The translations under genes were made by a program, and so were the position numbers. Under the pieces are notes generated by a model. That model did not search any database, was not told the origin of the DNA, and worked only from the letters and a program-made list of their open reading frames with translations. Shown piece by piece: positions 31,877 through 40,825 of a stretch of 42,183 bases of DNA. The first letter of the stretch is position 1; each line of letters starts with the position of its first letter. This DNA comes from Deltaproteobacteria bacterium. GTDB lineage: Bacteria; Desulfobacterota; DSM-4660; Desulfatiglandales; HGW-15. The stretch is taken from positions 1-42,183 of the forward strand of contig JAFGDF010000318.1 of assembly GCA_016932235.1 (NCBI GenBank), written 5' to 3'.

Positions 31877-34621
31877 TCATTTGCTTTTCTTCTTTATTTT
31901 CTTTTGCGTATCATCTGTTTTAATTGCTGCATGCGCCGCCGCAAGTCTGGCAATAGGAACTCGGTATGGAGAGCAACTGACATAATTCATACCAACCCTG
32001 AAACAGAATTCAACCGATGCCGGATCACCACCCTGCTCACCGCAGATACCGACCTTCAGGTTCTTTTTCGTCGAACGTCCTCTAGAGACACCCATATCTA
32101 CAAGTTGACCAATCCCATCCTGATCTATAGTCTGGAATGGATCGGCCTTCAATATTTTTTTATCTAAATATTCACCCATGAACCCGCCGATATCGTCACG
32201 GCTGAACCCGAATCCCATCTGCGTAAGGTCGTTAGTTCCAAAAGAAAAGAAATCCGCCACCTCAGCCATCTCGTTGGCAAGCAAGCATGCTCTGGGGATC
32301 TCAATCATCGTGCCTAACAGGTAGTCTATGCCTCTTACTTTCTTCTTCTTGCACACCTCTTTATAAACCCGGTCCACGATCTCCTTCTGATCGACAAGCT
32401 CCCTCACCTCAGATGTAACCGGGATCATTATCTCCGGCATAGTTTTCTTTTTAAGTTTGTTCAGTTCAGCGGCAGCTTCAAAAATTGCGCGGACTTGCAT
32501 TTCAGTCACTTCCGGGTATGTTACACCGAGCCTTACACCGCGATGTCCCATCATAGGATTAACTTCATGGAGAGCTTCACCACGCTTTTTTATATCATCA
32601 ACGCTTATCCCAAGACTGCGCGCGAGTTCATCCTGTTTGTCCGCACTCTGGGGAATAAACTCATGAAGCGGGGGGTCAAGAAGCCTTATTGTAACAGGCA
32701 TCCCTTCCATCGCTTTGAGAGTGGCTTTTATGGCCGTCTTGACGTGTTTAAAAAGCCTATTTACAGCAGCCCTTCTTTCCTCCAACCCGTCACTTAATAT
32801 CATCTGGCGAAGCAGAAAGAGCGGCTCATCGCTATTTTCGCCATAGAACATATGTTCGGTTCTGAAAAGACCGATCCCCTCCGCTCCGAAATCCTTTGCT
32901 ACTCGGGCATCGGCAGGTGTATCAGCGTTCGCCCTGACACCGAGCACGCGATGTTTATCCACTAACGACATAAAAGCCTTAAAATTGGGGTTCTCCGTGG
33001 CATCGATCATCCCAAGCTGCCCCTCATAGACATTTCCCTTGGTGCCATTGAGTGTAAACATTTCCCCTTCATTATAGACCTTGCCGTTGATGATCATCTT
33101 TTTATCCCGGGAACTTACACGAACCGTCCCGGCGCCAACGATACAACATTTTCCCCAGCCCCTGGCTACAAGAGCGGCATGACTGGTCATACCACCTCTG
33201 GAGGTTAATATACCCTCTGCGGCCCGCATCCCCGCCACGTCTTCAGGATTGGTTTCCTCCCTCACAAGGATCACTTTTTTACCTTTCTTTTGCCATTCGA
33301 CGGCATCATCCGCCGTGAAAACCACCTGGCCAAACGCTCCACCCGGACCGGCGGGTAGCCCTTTTGCCACGGGACTCGTCTTTGCCTCAGCCAGCGGATC
33401 TACAACAGGATGAAGCAACTCGTCCAGCTGCGCGGGCTTTACCCTCATTATAGCTGTCTTCCCGTTAATAAGCCGCTCTTTAAGCATGTCCATGGCCATA
33501 TTCATCGCTGCTGTTCCCGTTCTCTTTCCCACCCGGGTTTGAAGCATGTACAGCCTGCCTTCCTGGATAGTAAACTCAATGTCCTGCATATCACGATAAT
33601 GCCGTTCAAGCTTTTTCTGTATGGAATCCAGTTGGTTGTAGAGGTTCGGCATCTTTTTCTCAAGGGAATCCAGGTGCATATTCTGTTCGTTTTTCGTTGA
33701 TTCGTTTATGGGGTTCGGCGTCCTGATACCGGCAACCACATCCTCCCCCTGCGCGTTAGGCAGCCATTCGCCATAAAATTTATGTTCGCCGGTCGCGGGA
33801 TTGCGCGTAAAAGCCACTCCGGTTGCTGAAGTTTCACCCATATTTCCAAATACCATCGCCTGAACGTTTGTGGCGGTTCCCCAGTTATCAGGAATAGCTT
33901 CTATCCTTCGATAAGAGACGGCCCTCTTCCCGTTCCAACTTTTAAATACCGCGCCTATGCCTCCCCAAAGCTGTTCCATGGGATCATCAGGAAACGGCTT
34001 ACCCAGAACTTTTTTGACTGTTTTTTTGTATTCATTACAAAGATACTTCAAATCTTCTACCGTAAGATCCGTGTCGGATTTATATCTTTTTCCCTCCTTA
34101 AGCCTGTCCATTATCTCTTCAAGCCTGACTCGAATCCCCTTCCCTTCTTCCGCTTCAATGCCCTCGGCCTTTTCCATGACCACGTCAGAATACATCGTGA
34201 TAAGTCTTCGGTAGGAATCATATACAAAACGACTATTCCTCGTTTTTGCGACAAGGCCGGGGATCGTTTTGGAACAGAGGCCAATATTCAAAACAGTCTC
34301 CATCATGCCGGGCATGGACATCCTTGCACCTGAACGGGATGAGACTAAAAGCGGATTTCCAGGATCGCCGAACTTCATTCCCATCTCATCTTCCACTATC
34401 TTCAGTGCCTTTCTTACTTCATCTTTCATGCCCGCGGGAAAATTGGATTTGTTTTTAAAATAATCGTTACAGCATTCGGTGGTTATCGTAAATCCGGCCG
34501 GGACTGGTATCCCAAGCCGGCTCATTTCTGCAAGGTTTGCGCCTTTACCTCCAAGCAGATTCTTCATATCAGCCTTGCCATCGGTCTTTTTCGCTCCGAA
34601 CGAATAAACGTATTTAGCCAT
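31877..34621 (-). CDS. ppdK: Pyruvate, phosphate dikinase
   Basis: This 914-residue enzyme interconverts pyruvate + ATP + Pi and PEP + AMP + PPi. All three domains are present: ATP-grasp (from about 5: LLGGKGANLAEMSRLGIPVPAGF), the phosphohistidine swivel with His481 in GGMTSHAALVARG, and the PEP/pyruvate barrel (GIGLFRTEHMF ... SFGTNDLTQM ... GICGEQGGDP). ATG 34621 has GGAGG 4 nt upstream. An open frame continues 33 codons before it but is not conserved. It is the last gene of an oadG-oadA-oadB-ppdK array (106 bp after oadB), so it would feed pyruvate from OAD into PEP. Confidence 0.96.
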   Translation of the reverse strand: MAKYVYSFGAKKTDGKADMKNLLGGKGANLAEMSRLGIPVPAGFTITTECCNDYFKNKSNFPAGMKDEVRKALKIVEDEMGMKFGDPGNPLLVSSRSGARMSMPGMMETVLNIGLCSKTIPGLVAKTRNSRFVYDSYRRLITMYSDVVMEKAEGIEAEEGKGIRVRLEEIMDRLKEGKRYKSDTDLTVEDLKYLCNEYKKTVKKVLGKPFPDDPMEQLWGGIGAVFKSWNGKRAVSYRRIEAIPDNWGTATNVQAMVFGNMGETSATGVAFTRNPATGEHKFYGEWLPNAQGEDVVAGIRTPNPINESTKNEQNMHLDSLEKKMPNLYNQLDSIQKKLERHYRDMQDIEFTIQEGRLYMLQTRVGKRTGTAAMNMAMDMLKERLINGKTAIMRVKPAQLDELLHPVVDPLAEAKTSPVAKGLPAGPGGAFGQVVFTADDAVEWQKKGKKVILVREETNPEDVAGMRAAEGILTSRGGMTSHAALVARGWGKCCIVGAGTVRVSSRDKKMIINGKVYNEGEMFTLNGTKGNVYEGQLGMIDATENPNFKAFMSLVDKHRVLGVRANADTPADARVAKDFGAEGIGLFRTEHMFYGENSDEPLFLLRQMILSDGLEERRAAVNRLFKHVKTAIKATLKAMEGMPVTIRLLDPPLHEFIPQSADKQDELARSLGISVDDIKKRGEALHEVNPMMGHRGVRLGVTYPEVTEMQVRAIFEAAAELNKLKKKTMPEIMIPVTSEVRELVDQKEIVDRVYKEVCKKKKVRGIDYLLGTMIEIPRACLLANEMAEVADFFSFGTNDLTQMGFGFSRDDIGGFMGEYLDKKILKADPFQTIDQDGIGQLVDMGVSRGRSTKKNLKVGICGEQGGDPASVEFCFRVGMNYVSCSPYRVPIARLAAAHAAIKTDDTQKKIKKKSK

Positions 34622-34727
34622 AATACCTCCACTTATATTAAAATTATTCCAGAATAAGGAGAAGAGAGAAACAGGTCCTTCTTCCCTCAAATCCGAGGAG
34701 GAAGAACCTGAAAAGGCCATTGACCAA

Positions 34728-36020
34728 TCAGATGAAGATAGTCTTCAATGTCAGTAAAATTCCGGCGGCCACTGCTGATCCTATAACACCGGATACATTC
34801 GGTCCCATGGCCGGCATCAGAAGCATATTCGTTGGATCAGCCTCAACTCCCAATTTCTGACTTACCCTCGCCGCCATGGGAACAGCCGATACGCCGGCCG
34901 AGCCTATGAGCGGGTTTATTTTTGTTTTTGAAAACAGGTTCATTATTTTGGCCATCAAAACTCCTCCGGCCGTGCCACAACCGAATGCAACAACACCCAG
35001 AACCAGTATGCCAAGGGTCTCCAGGTTCAGAAAATTCTGCGCTGAAATACGTGAGCCGACTCCCAATCCGAGAAAAATGGTCACTATATTAATCAGGGCG
35101 TTTTGGGTTGTGTTTGAGAGACGTTCCACCACGCCGCATTCCTTCATCAGGTTCCCGAACATGAAAAACCCTATGAGAGGGGCAGCCGAAGGCAGCAGGA
35201 AGATACATAATCCGAAGACTACCAGCGGGAAAAATATTTTTTCGAGCTTTCCCACATAGCGCAGCTGCTCCATCTTGATCCTGCGTTCCTCGGAGGTTGT
35301 CAATGCCCGCATGATGGGCGGCTGTATGATTGGGACAAGGGCCATGTAAGAATAGGCTGCCACGGCGATAGGACCAAGCAGATCCGGAGAGAGCTGGCTG
35401 GCTAAAAAAATCGAAGTCGGCCCGTCTGCCCCGCCGATAATGCCAATAGAGGCGGCGTCGAAGATATCGAAATCTATCGCCGGGACAAATTTCGATAGCA
35501 GCAGCGCGCCGATAAGCGTTAAAAAGATGCCAATCTGGGCCGCGGCGCCTAAAAGGGCGGTTTTTGGATTTGCTATCATGGGGCCGAAATCGGTCATTGC
35601 CCCGATCCCCATAAAAATAAGCAAGGGAAAGACACCCGTTTTTATGCCGACTTCATAGACATAGTAAATAATTCCGCCCGGATCAGTAATGCCCGACATG
35701 GGAATATTAGCCATAATGCAACCAAACCCCATGGGCACGAGGAGAAGAGGCTCAAATTTCTTGTGAATCGCAAGAAACAGTAATATAAGGCCTATACCGA
35801 CCATGATGATGCGGCCGATCCCTTCGGTCCAATCCCCTGAATCAGGAAAAAGATACCCGTAAAGCCCTGTGCTTTTAGTGAACTTCACAAACATCTTGCC
35901 CAAGGGCGCCATTTCTGTTTTGGCTGATTCGCCGGCCGCCAGACACTCTGTCAACGGTCCTGCGAATGCAAACAGTATCAGGAAAAGGGCAAAACCGGTT
36001 AATAATTTTCTTCTTAGCAT
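34728..36020 (-). CDS. oadB: Na+-translocating decarboxylase beta subunit
   Basis: This 430-residue membrane protein with about nine to eleven helices decarboxylates carboxybiotin and exports Na+. The key motif GADGPTSIF with Asp199 matches the essential Asp203 of OadB. The C-terminal half carries the [20 protein letters not shown] and [18 protein letters not shown] signatures. The first ~30 residues look like a cleavable or anchor segment. It lies 15 bp after oadA. Motifs do not separate oxaloacetate from methylmalonyl-CoA or glutaconyl-CoA decarboxylases, but the alpha subunit does. Confidence 0.94.
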   Translation of the reverse strand: MLRRKLLTGFALFLILFAFAGPLTECLAAGESAKTEMAPLGKMFVKFTKSTGLYGYLFPDSGDWTEGIGRIIMVGIGLILLFLAIHKKFEPLLLVPMGFGCIMANIPMSGITDPGGIIYYVYEVGIKTGVFPLLIFMGIGAMTDFGPMIANPKTALLGAAAQIGIFLTLIGALLLSKFVPAIDFDIFDAASIGIIGGADGPTSIFLASQLSPDLLGPIAVAAYSYMALVPIIQPPIMRALTTSEERRIKMEQLRYVGKLEKIFFPLVVFGLCIFLLPSAAPLIGFFMFGNLMKECGVVERLSNTTQNALINIVTIFLGLGVGSRISAQNFLNLETLGILVLGVVAFGCGTAGGVLMAKIMNLFSKTKINPLIGSAGVSAVPMAARVSQKLGVEADPTNMLLMPAMGPNVSGVIGSAVAAGILLTLKTIFI

Positions 36021-36035
36021 TTTGGCCCCTCCGCA

Positions 36036-37844
36036 TCATGAAAGCGTAGCGAGAAGCTGATCCGGGACGACTACCTGATTTTTCTCGACCACTATTGTAG
36101 CCACTTTTCCATCGCTGGGCGCTACGACAGGTGTTTCCATCTTCATTGCTTCCAGAACCATTATCGTGTCGCCCTTTTTAACCTGATCGCCAACGGACAC
36201 GTTTATTTGATATACGGACCCCTGTATCTGGGCCTTAACTTCAATCTCAGCTTCAGCCTTGACCGCGGGAGCGGCGGGAGCTGGAGCCGTGGATATAGCG
36301 GGACTGGAGTTGTCGTCGGTGGTTTCAACCCTGACCTTGTATGTCTTGCCCTCTACGGTTATAACATAATCAGCGGGGCCACTCTTTGCGACAGCTTGAG
36401 GTTTCGGCGTTGGAGTGGCAGGTTTCGCAGTTTCGGATTCCGTGCTCACTTTGCGAACATTAATAGTGCATGCGCCCTGCAGAAAATCAAGTCCCTTATT
36501 ACCTCCAGCGGTCTCCAAGGCGCCTAGGATAAATATATTTTCATCGGTGACAGGCAATCTCTCACGTTCGAGTATGGCCTTGGCCTTGGGGATACCGGGT
36601 TCAAGGACATCCAGAGGATCACCCTTGAATACCGGTTTTTTAAGCTGCTCTTCAGCGATCTTGACAATTTCGGGGTCAGGTTCCACAGGCGTGCGTCCGA
36701 AATATCCCAGGACCATCTTGCCATAACCATCCGTCATCTTCTTCCAGGGCCCCTGAGTCACGTTGGCGTACGCCTGCTGGAAATAGAACTGCGATACGGG
36801 TGTCACGGAAGTGCCGAACCCGCCCCTGGCCACGCATTCGGACATGGCTTCGATAACCTTTGGGTACAGGTGAAGCGTTCCGGTGTCCCGCATCATCATC
36901 GTGTTTGCCGTCAACGCACCGCCCGGCATGGGAGAAAAAATGATTTCGGATGAGACCTTCTGCGCCTCGGGCGGCACAAAATAATCCTTGAGACATTCCT
37001 GCAGTGCCCTGTTCGCCTCCATTATTTTGTAAATATCTATGTCAAGGGTGTACTCCGTGCCTTTTAAGGCGTGCCACATGGAGAATATGTCGGATTGGCA
37101 AGTTCCCCCGGACAAGGGGGGACGCGCCAGATCAATGCCGTCACAACCGGCCTCTATGGCAGCCTGGTACTGGGAGATCCCCACTCCTGCCGTCTCATGG
37201 CTGTGGACCCATATGATGGCCTTATCGCCCAAAAGCTTTCGAGCCGCCTTTATCGTGTCATAAAACTTTCGAGGATTTGACGTCCCTGACGCGTCCTTGA
37301 AACATATTGAATCATAAGGCAGGCCAGAATCAAGAATATCTCTCAAGGTCTTGATATAAAAATCGGCGTCGTGCGCGCCTGTGCAACCGGGCGGCAGTTC
37401 CATCATGGTAATGGCAACCTGATGATGCAGACCTGCATTATGAATGCACTCGCCGGAGTATTGGAGGTTCCTGACATCGTTTAATGCATCAAAATTCCTA
37501 ATATGGGTAATGCCGTGCTTTTTAAACATTCGCGCGTGCAGATCAATCATATCCCTCGGCTGGGCCTGCAGGGCTACAACGTTAATACCACGGGCCAGTG
37601 TCTGAAGCTTTGCATTAGGGCCTGCCGCACTGCGGATACGGTCCATCATGTCAAAGGCCGACTCACCGCAATACATGAAAAGAGACTGAAAACGGGCGCC
37701 ACCGCCTGCTTCCATATGGTCTATGCCAGCATCCACTGCTTTCTCCACCGCAGAAATAAAATCATCGGTCAATGCGCGCGCACCAAAGACCGACTGGAAC
37801 CCGTCACGTAAAGATGTATCCATAAAAAGTATTTTTTTCTTCAT
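36036..37844 (-). CDS. oadA: Oxaloacetate decarboxylase alpha subunit (carboxyltransferase + biotin domain)
   Basis: This 602-residue biotin protein has an N-terminal HMG-CoA-lyase-like carboxyltransferase barrel (TSLRDGFQSV; RNFDALNDVRNL; CFKDASG; WVHSHETAG), a PYC_OADA linker domain (about 300-460), an Ala/Pro-rich hinge and a C-terminal biotinyl domain with Lys568 in EAMKMETP. It transfers CO2 from oxaloacetate to biotin, giving pyruvate. In reverse, or with a biotin carboxylase, it could serve as pyruvate carboxylase subunit B, but the beta and gamma subunits point to the Na+ pump. Confidence 0.92.
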   Translation of the reverse strand: MKKKILFMDTSLRDGFQSVFGARALTDDFISAVEKAVDAGIDHMEAGGGARFQSLFMYCGESAFDMMDRIRSAAGPNAKLQTLARGINVVALQAQPRDMIDLHARMFKKHGITHIRNFDALNDVRNLQYSGECIHNAGLHHQVAITMMELPPGCTGAHDADFYIKTLRDILDSGLPYDSICFKDASGTSNPRKFYDTIKAARKLLGDKAIIWVHSHETAGVGISQYQAAIEAGCDGIDLARPPLSGGTCQSDIFSMWHALKGTEYTLDIDIYKIMEANRALQECLKDYFVPPEAQKVSSEIIFSPMPGGALTANTMMMRDTGTLHLYPKVIEAMSECVARGGFGTSVTPVSQFYFQQAYANVTQGPWKKMTDGYGKMVLGYFGRTPVEPDPEIVKIAEEQLKKPVFKGDPLDVLEPGIPKAKAILERERLPVTDENIFILGALETAGGNKGLDFLQGACTINVRKVSTESETAKPATPTPKPQAVAKSGPADYVITVEGKTYKVRVETTDDNSSPAISTAPAPAAPAVKAEAEIEVKAQIQGSVYQINVSVGDQVKKGDTIMVLEAMKMETPVVAPSDGKVATIVVEKNQVVVPDQLLATLS

Positions 37845-37884
37845 AATTCTTCACCATCTCCTGCAAAAATATTTAATTTCATAT

Positions 37885-38139
37885 TTAAAACGCCCCTGAA
37901 CGGTGGGCGGAAACAGCCGCGCTTATGACCGCTATCAGCACATTATCTTCAGTCACCGGAGCAAGCTTTTTCTTGTTTTTTAAATCTCGCGCCGCCAGCA
38001 AATCCTTATATTCCTGGTCGGTCTTGTCCTTCAGCAGCTTATATAGAATATTTATTGACAAGACAATCAACAAGAGGAAAATAAAAACAATTCCCACCCC
38101 CAAAACAGTTATTTTTAATCCCGAGATAATCATATCCAT
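37885..38139 (-). CDS. oadG: Na+-pump decarboxylase gamma subunit
   Basis: This 84-residue protein has one N-terminal membrane helix (about 6-34: VLGVGIVFIFLLLIVLSINIL), a basic linker, and a short C-terminal helix ending VLIAVISAAVSAHR. It is the small subunit that assembles OadA with OadB. AGGA abuts the first ATG with no spacing and sits 6 nt from the second (38133), so the true start is likely the third codon. It heads the oadGAB-ppdK operon. Confidence 0.85.
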   Translation of the reverse strand: MDMIISGLKITVLGVGIVFIFLLLIVLSINILYKLLKDKTDQEYKDLLAARDLKNKKKLAPVTEDNVLIAVISAAVSAHRSGAF

Positions 38140-38385
38140 TCCTTTTAATAAAATTTCTTGATAATTGATGTTCGGATACAGATTGTATCCTCAATCACCC
38201 TGCTTCAATCCTAAATGCCTTATTGATATAGTTACAGGTATGCTTCAGGAGGAATCCTTTGGAAAAACACATCGGGCAGGAAGACCCCGGCACCACCAAT
38301 TTATCAGGATAATGCCCATTTTAACCCACACTAAGGTCCCTGAGGATACCGTTAAACAGAAAAGCTTGCACTCTCTGAAAACAGA

Positions 38386-38413
38386 CTTATATCAATTAAA
38401 ACACGACGGTCAA
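38386..38413 (-). promoter_or_regulatory. Candidate promoter for oadGAB-ppdK
   Basis: On the minus strand TTGACC (38413-38408) is separated by 16 bp from TATAAG (38391-38386). The resulting leader of about 240 nt before oadG has no convincing gene. A possible hairpin CGGGG...GCCCG is in it. The 97-codon plus-strand frame at 38165-38458 is unlike any protein I know. The rest of 38140-38866 holds the 131-bp repeat and the palindrome AAAAGCGCTTTT (38806-38817), 50 bp before pckG. Confidence 0.45.
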
Positions 38414-38619
38414 CTTTTTTCAATTTATATGCTTACTCGCTGTCGAAACTCCTCATAGCAGAAACATTAATAGAATTTCAAACAATCATTTTATCATTAA
38501 TAAAATTATCTTGCAACATCTTAATATCTTTCTTTCTCTTGACCGCTCAATAGAATTTGTTTATATTGTATACTTCTGTTACAAAGTCTTAAAACGCTGG
38601 TTCGCGATATCGAAAAGTT

Positions 38620-38750
38620 TTTAACACGAAAATAAAGTTTAACAATGCCGGTATATAATTCAACGTTATCTCTAAAGACCGCGGCCTTAAGACCACATGG
38701 CGCTATTTTCATGCATCGTGGCGGCCCTAGGGCCATGAATCTTTAGTACG
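38620..38750 (+). repeat. 131-bp dispersed repeat, full copy
   Basis: It is the same length as the copy at 31151-31281. The left end is degenerate (TTTAACACG at 38620-38628), the right end intact (TTTAGTACG at 38742-38750). Near the right end GGCCCTAGGGCC is a perfect palindrome where the other copy has GGCCC-GGC-GGGCC, so the stem is kept while the loop differs. It lies 117 bp upstream of pckG in the gap 38140-38866. Confidence 0.85.
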
Positions 38751-38866
38751 CACTTAATAGCATTCCATCCTTGCCCGGTTAGTAAAATAGTGATCGTATT
38801 CAGGAAAAAGCGCTTTTAATGAAGCTTTTGGTTCTTATTAGACAACATTAAATTAAGGAGAAGAAT

Positions 38867-40825
38867 GTGTTAGAATTAAAAAGAGGTATTGATATTCTTT
38901 CGGAAATAGGCGGGATAAAGACTATTGGCGATGCCCGAAAAATTTTTGAAAAAAAGCTCGACGCCAGGAACCTTCAAAAACTAAGCAAGATCAAAAATGA
39001 AGAGGCCCTGCTCAAAATAGCGAATTCTATTTCCCTGACCGGTCCGGAGGCAGTTTTTATCAACACAGGATCGGAATCCGATATTCAGGCAATCAGGGAA
39101 ATGAGCCTGGAAAAAGGTGAAGAAAAGCCCCTCGCGATGAAAAATCATACTATACATTTTGATCTGCCGCAGGATCAGGCGCGTATTATCGACCGGACGT
39201 TCTATATTGTTAATGAAGGGGAAAAAACAAGCGTTCTGGCAAAAAAAATCCTGAGAAATGAGGCCTTCGAACATATCAATAAACACCTGAAAGGGATCGC
39301 GAAAGGAAAATTTCTGCTCATTGGGTTCTTCAACAGAGGCCCTGTTGGCGCACCAGCTTCGACTCCGGCCCTGGAAATTACATCCTCCACTTATGTGATG
39401 CATTCCGCGAATCTTCTCTACAGAAATGTATATGACAACTTTGATGAAGAGATTGCCAGAAGAGGCGCTTTTTTCACAAACGTTCACAGCGAAGGGCTTA
39501 ACAGGCCAGAGGATCTTCCTAATGCCCGGGTTTTCATGGACAGAAGCTGGCTTACAACATTCGCCTATTTCTGCACCTATGCGGGCAATACGCTTCTCTT
39601 GAAAAAAGGCAACCACCGGTTTGCTGTTGATCTGGCCACTTATTATGAAAAGGAAAAGGAGCTTTCCGAGCACATGTTTATTACCGGCATGACAGGCCCT
39701 GGTGGAAGGAAAACCTTTTTTTCAGGGGCGGCCCCTTCCGGATGCGGAAAAACAACAACCGCTATGGTCGGGACCGACTTCATCGGTGATGATCTGGCTC
39801 AATTATGGATTGCTGAAGACGGCACCTTACGCGCGATAAATCCGGAATGCGGCATATTCGGAATAGTTCAAGACGTGAATCGTGAGGGTGATCCTTACCT
39901 TATGAAATGCCTGCGCGAGGAAGGCACGGAGGTGATATGGTCAAATGTCTTGATTGATGAAAATCAGGTTCCCCACTGGGTCGGAAACGGTGAAGAGCCC
40001 CCCAAAAAAGGAATAAACTTCCAGGGTGAATGGTGGGAAGGCAAAACCGGCGAAAGTAGAAAACCCATACCCCTGTCTCATCCAAACGCGAGGTGCACGT
40101 TAAAAAACACCGCGATCGGGAACTATAATGAAGAAGCAGCGGAAGATCCCGAAGGAGTAGAAATCAAGGTCATTACCTACAGTGGGCGGGACAGTGACAC
40201 CATGCCTCCGGTATGGGTCGCAAAAAGCCCCGACCATGGTGTTATTATAGGTGCTTCCATTATTTCCGCAGCAACCGCCACCGAAGTTGGTGCAAGCGGC
40301 GTAAGGCGTCAACCATGGGCCAATGAGCCGTTTATTCCGGGTCCCCTTGCAGACTATATGGATGCCCAGTTCATATTTTTCAACTCTGATAAACTTAAAC
40401 AAAAGCCTATCATAGCAGGTTTGAACTATTTTCTGACTGAAGGAGCCCGAGGCGGTGAAGGGAACAAATTATTGGGTGAAAAGCGGGATGTCAAGGTATG
40501 GCTTGGATGGCTGGAGCTCAGAGCGAATGGAGATGTTGAGGCGATTAACACGCCGATAGGTTATATCCCTATATATGAAGATCTGTTGAAACTTTTCAGG
40601 AGCATAAATAAAGAATATCCCAAAGAGCTTTACGATAAGCAATTTTCATTTTATATTGACAATATTATCAACCGGATTGATTTGCAAAAAGAAGCCTACA
40701 GTAAAGAAGAAAATCTTCCGGCAAGGCTTTTTGAGATTTATAAAGAGCAAAAGGAAGGTCTTGAAGCATTGAAGGCCAAATACGGGCCTGTCGTTTCAAC
40801 TGAGCAGCTTTTAAAAGGTGTTTGA
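38867..40825 (+). CDS. pckG: Phosphoenolpyruvate carboxykinase, GTP-type
   Basis: This 652-residue enzyme interconverts oxaloacetate + GTP and PEP + GDP + CO2. It carries the P-loop AAPSGCGKTT (288-297) with Lys295 and the GTP-family reactive-loop Cys293, then VGTDFIGDDLAQLW (metal site) and LRAINPECGIFGI. The ATP-type SGTGKTTLS is absent. GTG at 38867 is placed by AAGGAG 6 nt upstream. The frame overlaps the next gene by 8 bp. It stands across from oadGAB-ppdK, so three routes meet at PEP and oxaloacetate. Confidence 0.92.
   Translation: MLELKRGIDILSEIGGIKTIGDARKIFEKKLDARNLQKLSKIKNEEALLKIANSISLTGPEAVFINTGSESDIQAIREMSLEKGEEKPLAMKNHTIHFDLPQDQARIIDRTFYIVNEGEKTSVLAKKILRNEAFEHINKHLKGIAKGKFLLIGFFNRGPVGAPASTPALEITSSTYVMHSANLLYRNVYDNFDEEIARRGAFFTNVHSEGLNRPEDLPNARVFMDRSWLTTFAYFCTYAGNTLLLKKGNHRFAVDLATYYEKEKELSEHMFITGMTGPGGRKTFFSGAAPSGCGKTTTAMVGTDFIGDDLAQLWIAEDGTLRAINPECGIFGIVQDVNREGDPYLMKCLREEGTEVIWSNVLIDENQVPHWVGNGEEPPKKGINFQGEWWEGKTGESRKPIPLSHPNARCTLKNTAIGNYNEEAAEDPEGVEIKVITYSGRDSDTMPPVWVAKSPDHGVIIGASIISAATATEVGASGVRRQPWANEPFIPGPLADYMDAQFIFFNSDKLKQKPIIAGLNYFLTEGARGGEGNKLLGEKRDVKVWLGWLELRANGDVEAINTPIGYIPIYEDLLKLFRSINKEYPKELYDKQFSFYIDNIINRIDLQKEAYSKEENLPARLFEIYKEQKEGLEALKAKYGPVVSTEQLLKGV

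Noticed and set aside
34622..34720. 33-residue N-terminal extension of PPDK
   Set aside because: Not conserved in the family. GGAGG sits directly before the ATG at 34621.
38165..38458. 97-codon plus-strand frame upstream of pckG
   Set aside because: No recognisable motif or ribosome site, and odd composition. It overlaps the likely oad promoter and leader on the other strand.
38981..39673. 230-codon minus-strand frame
   Set aside because: It lies opposite the pckG coding sequence, whose motifs are unmistakable.
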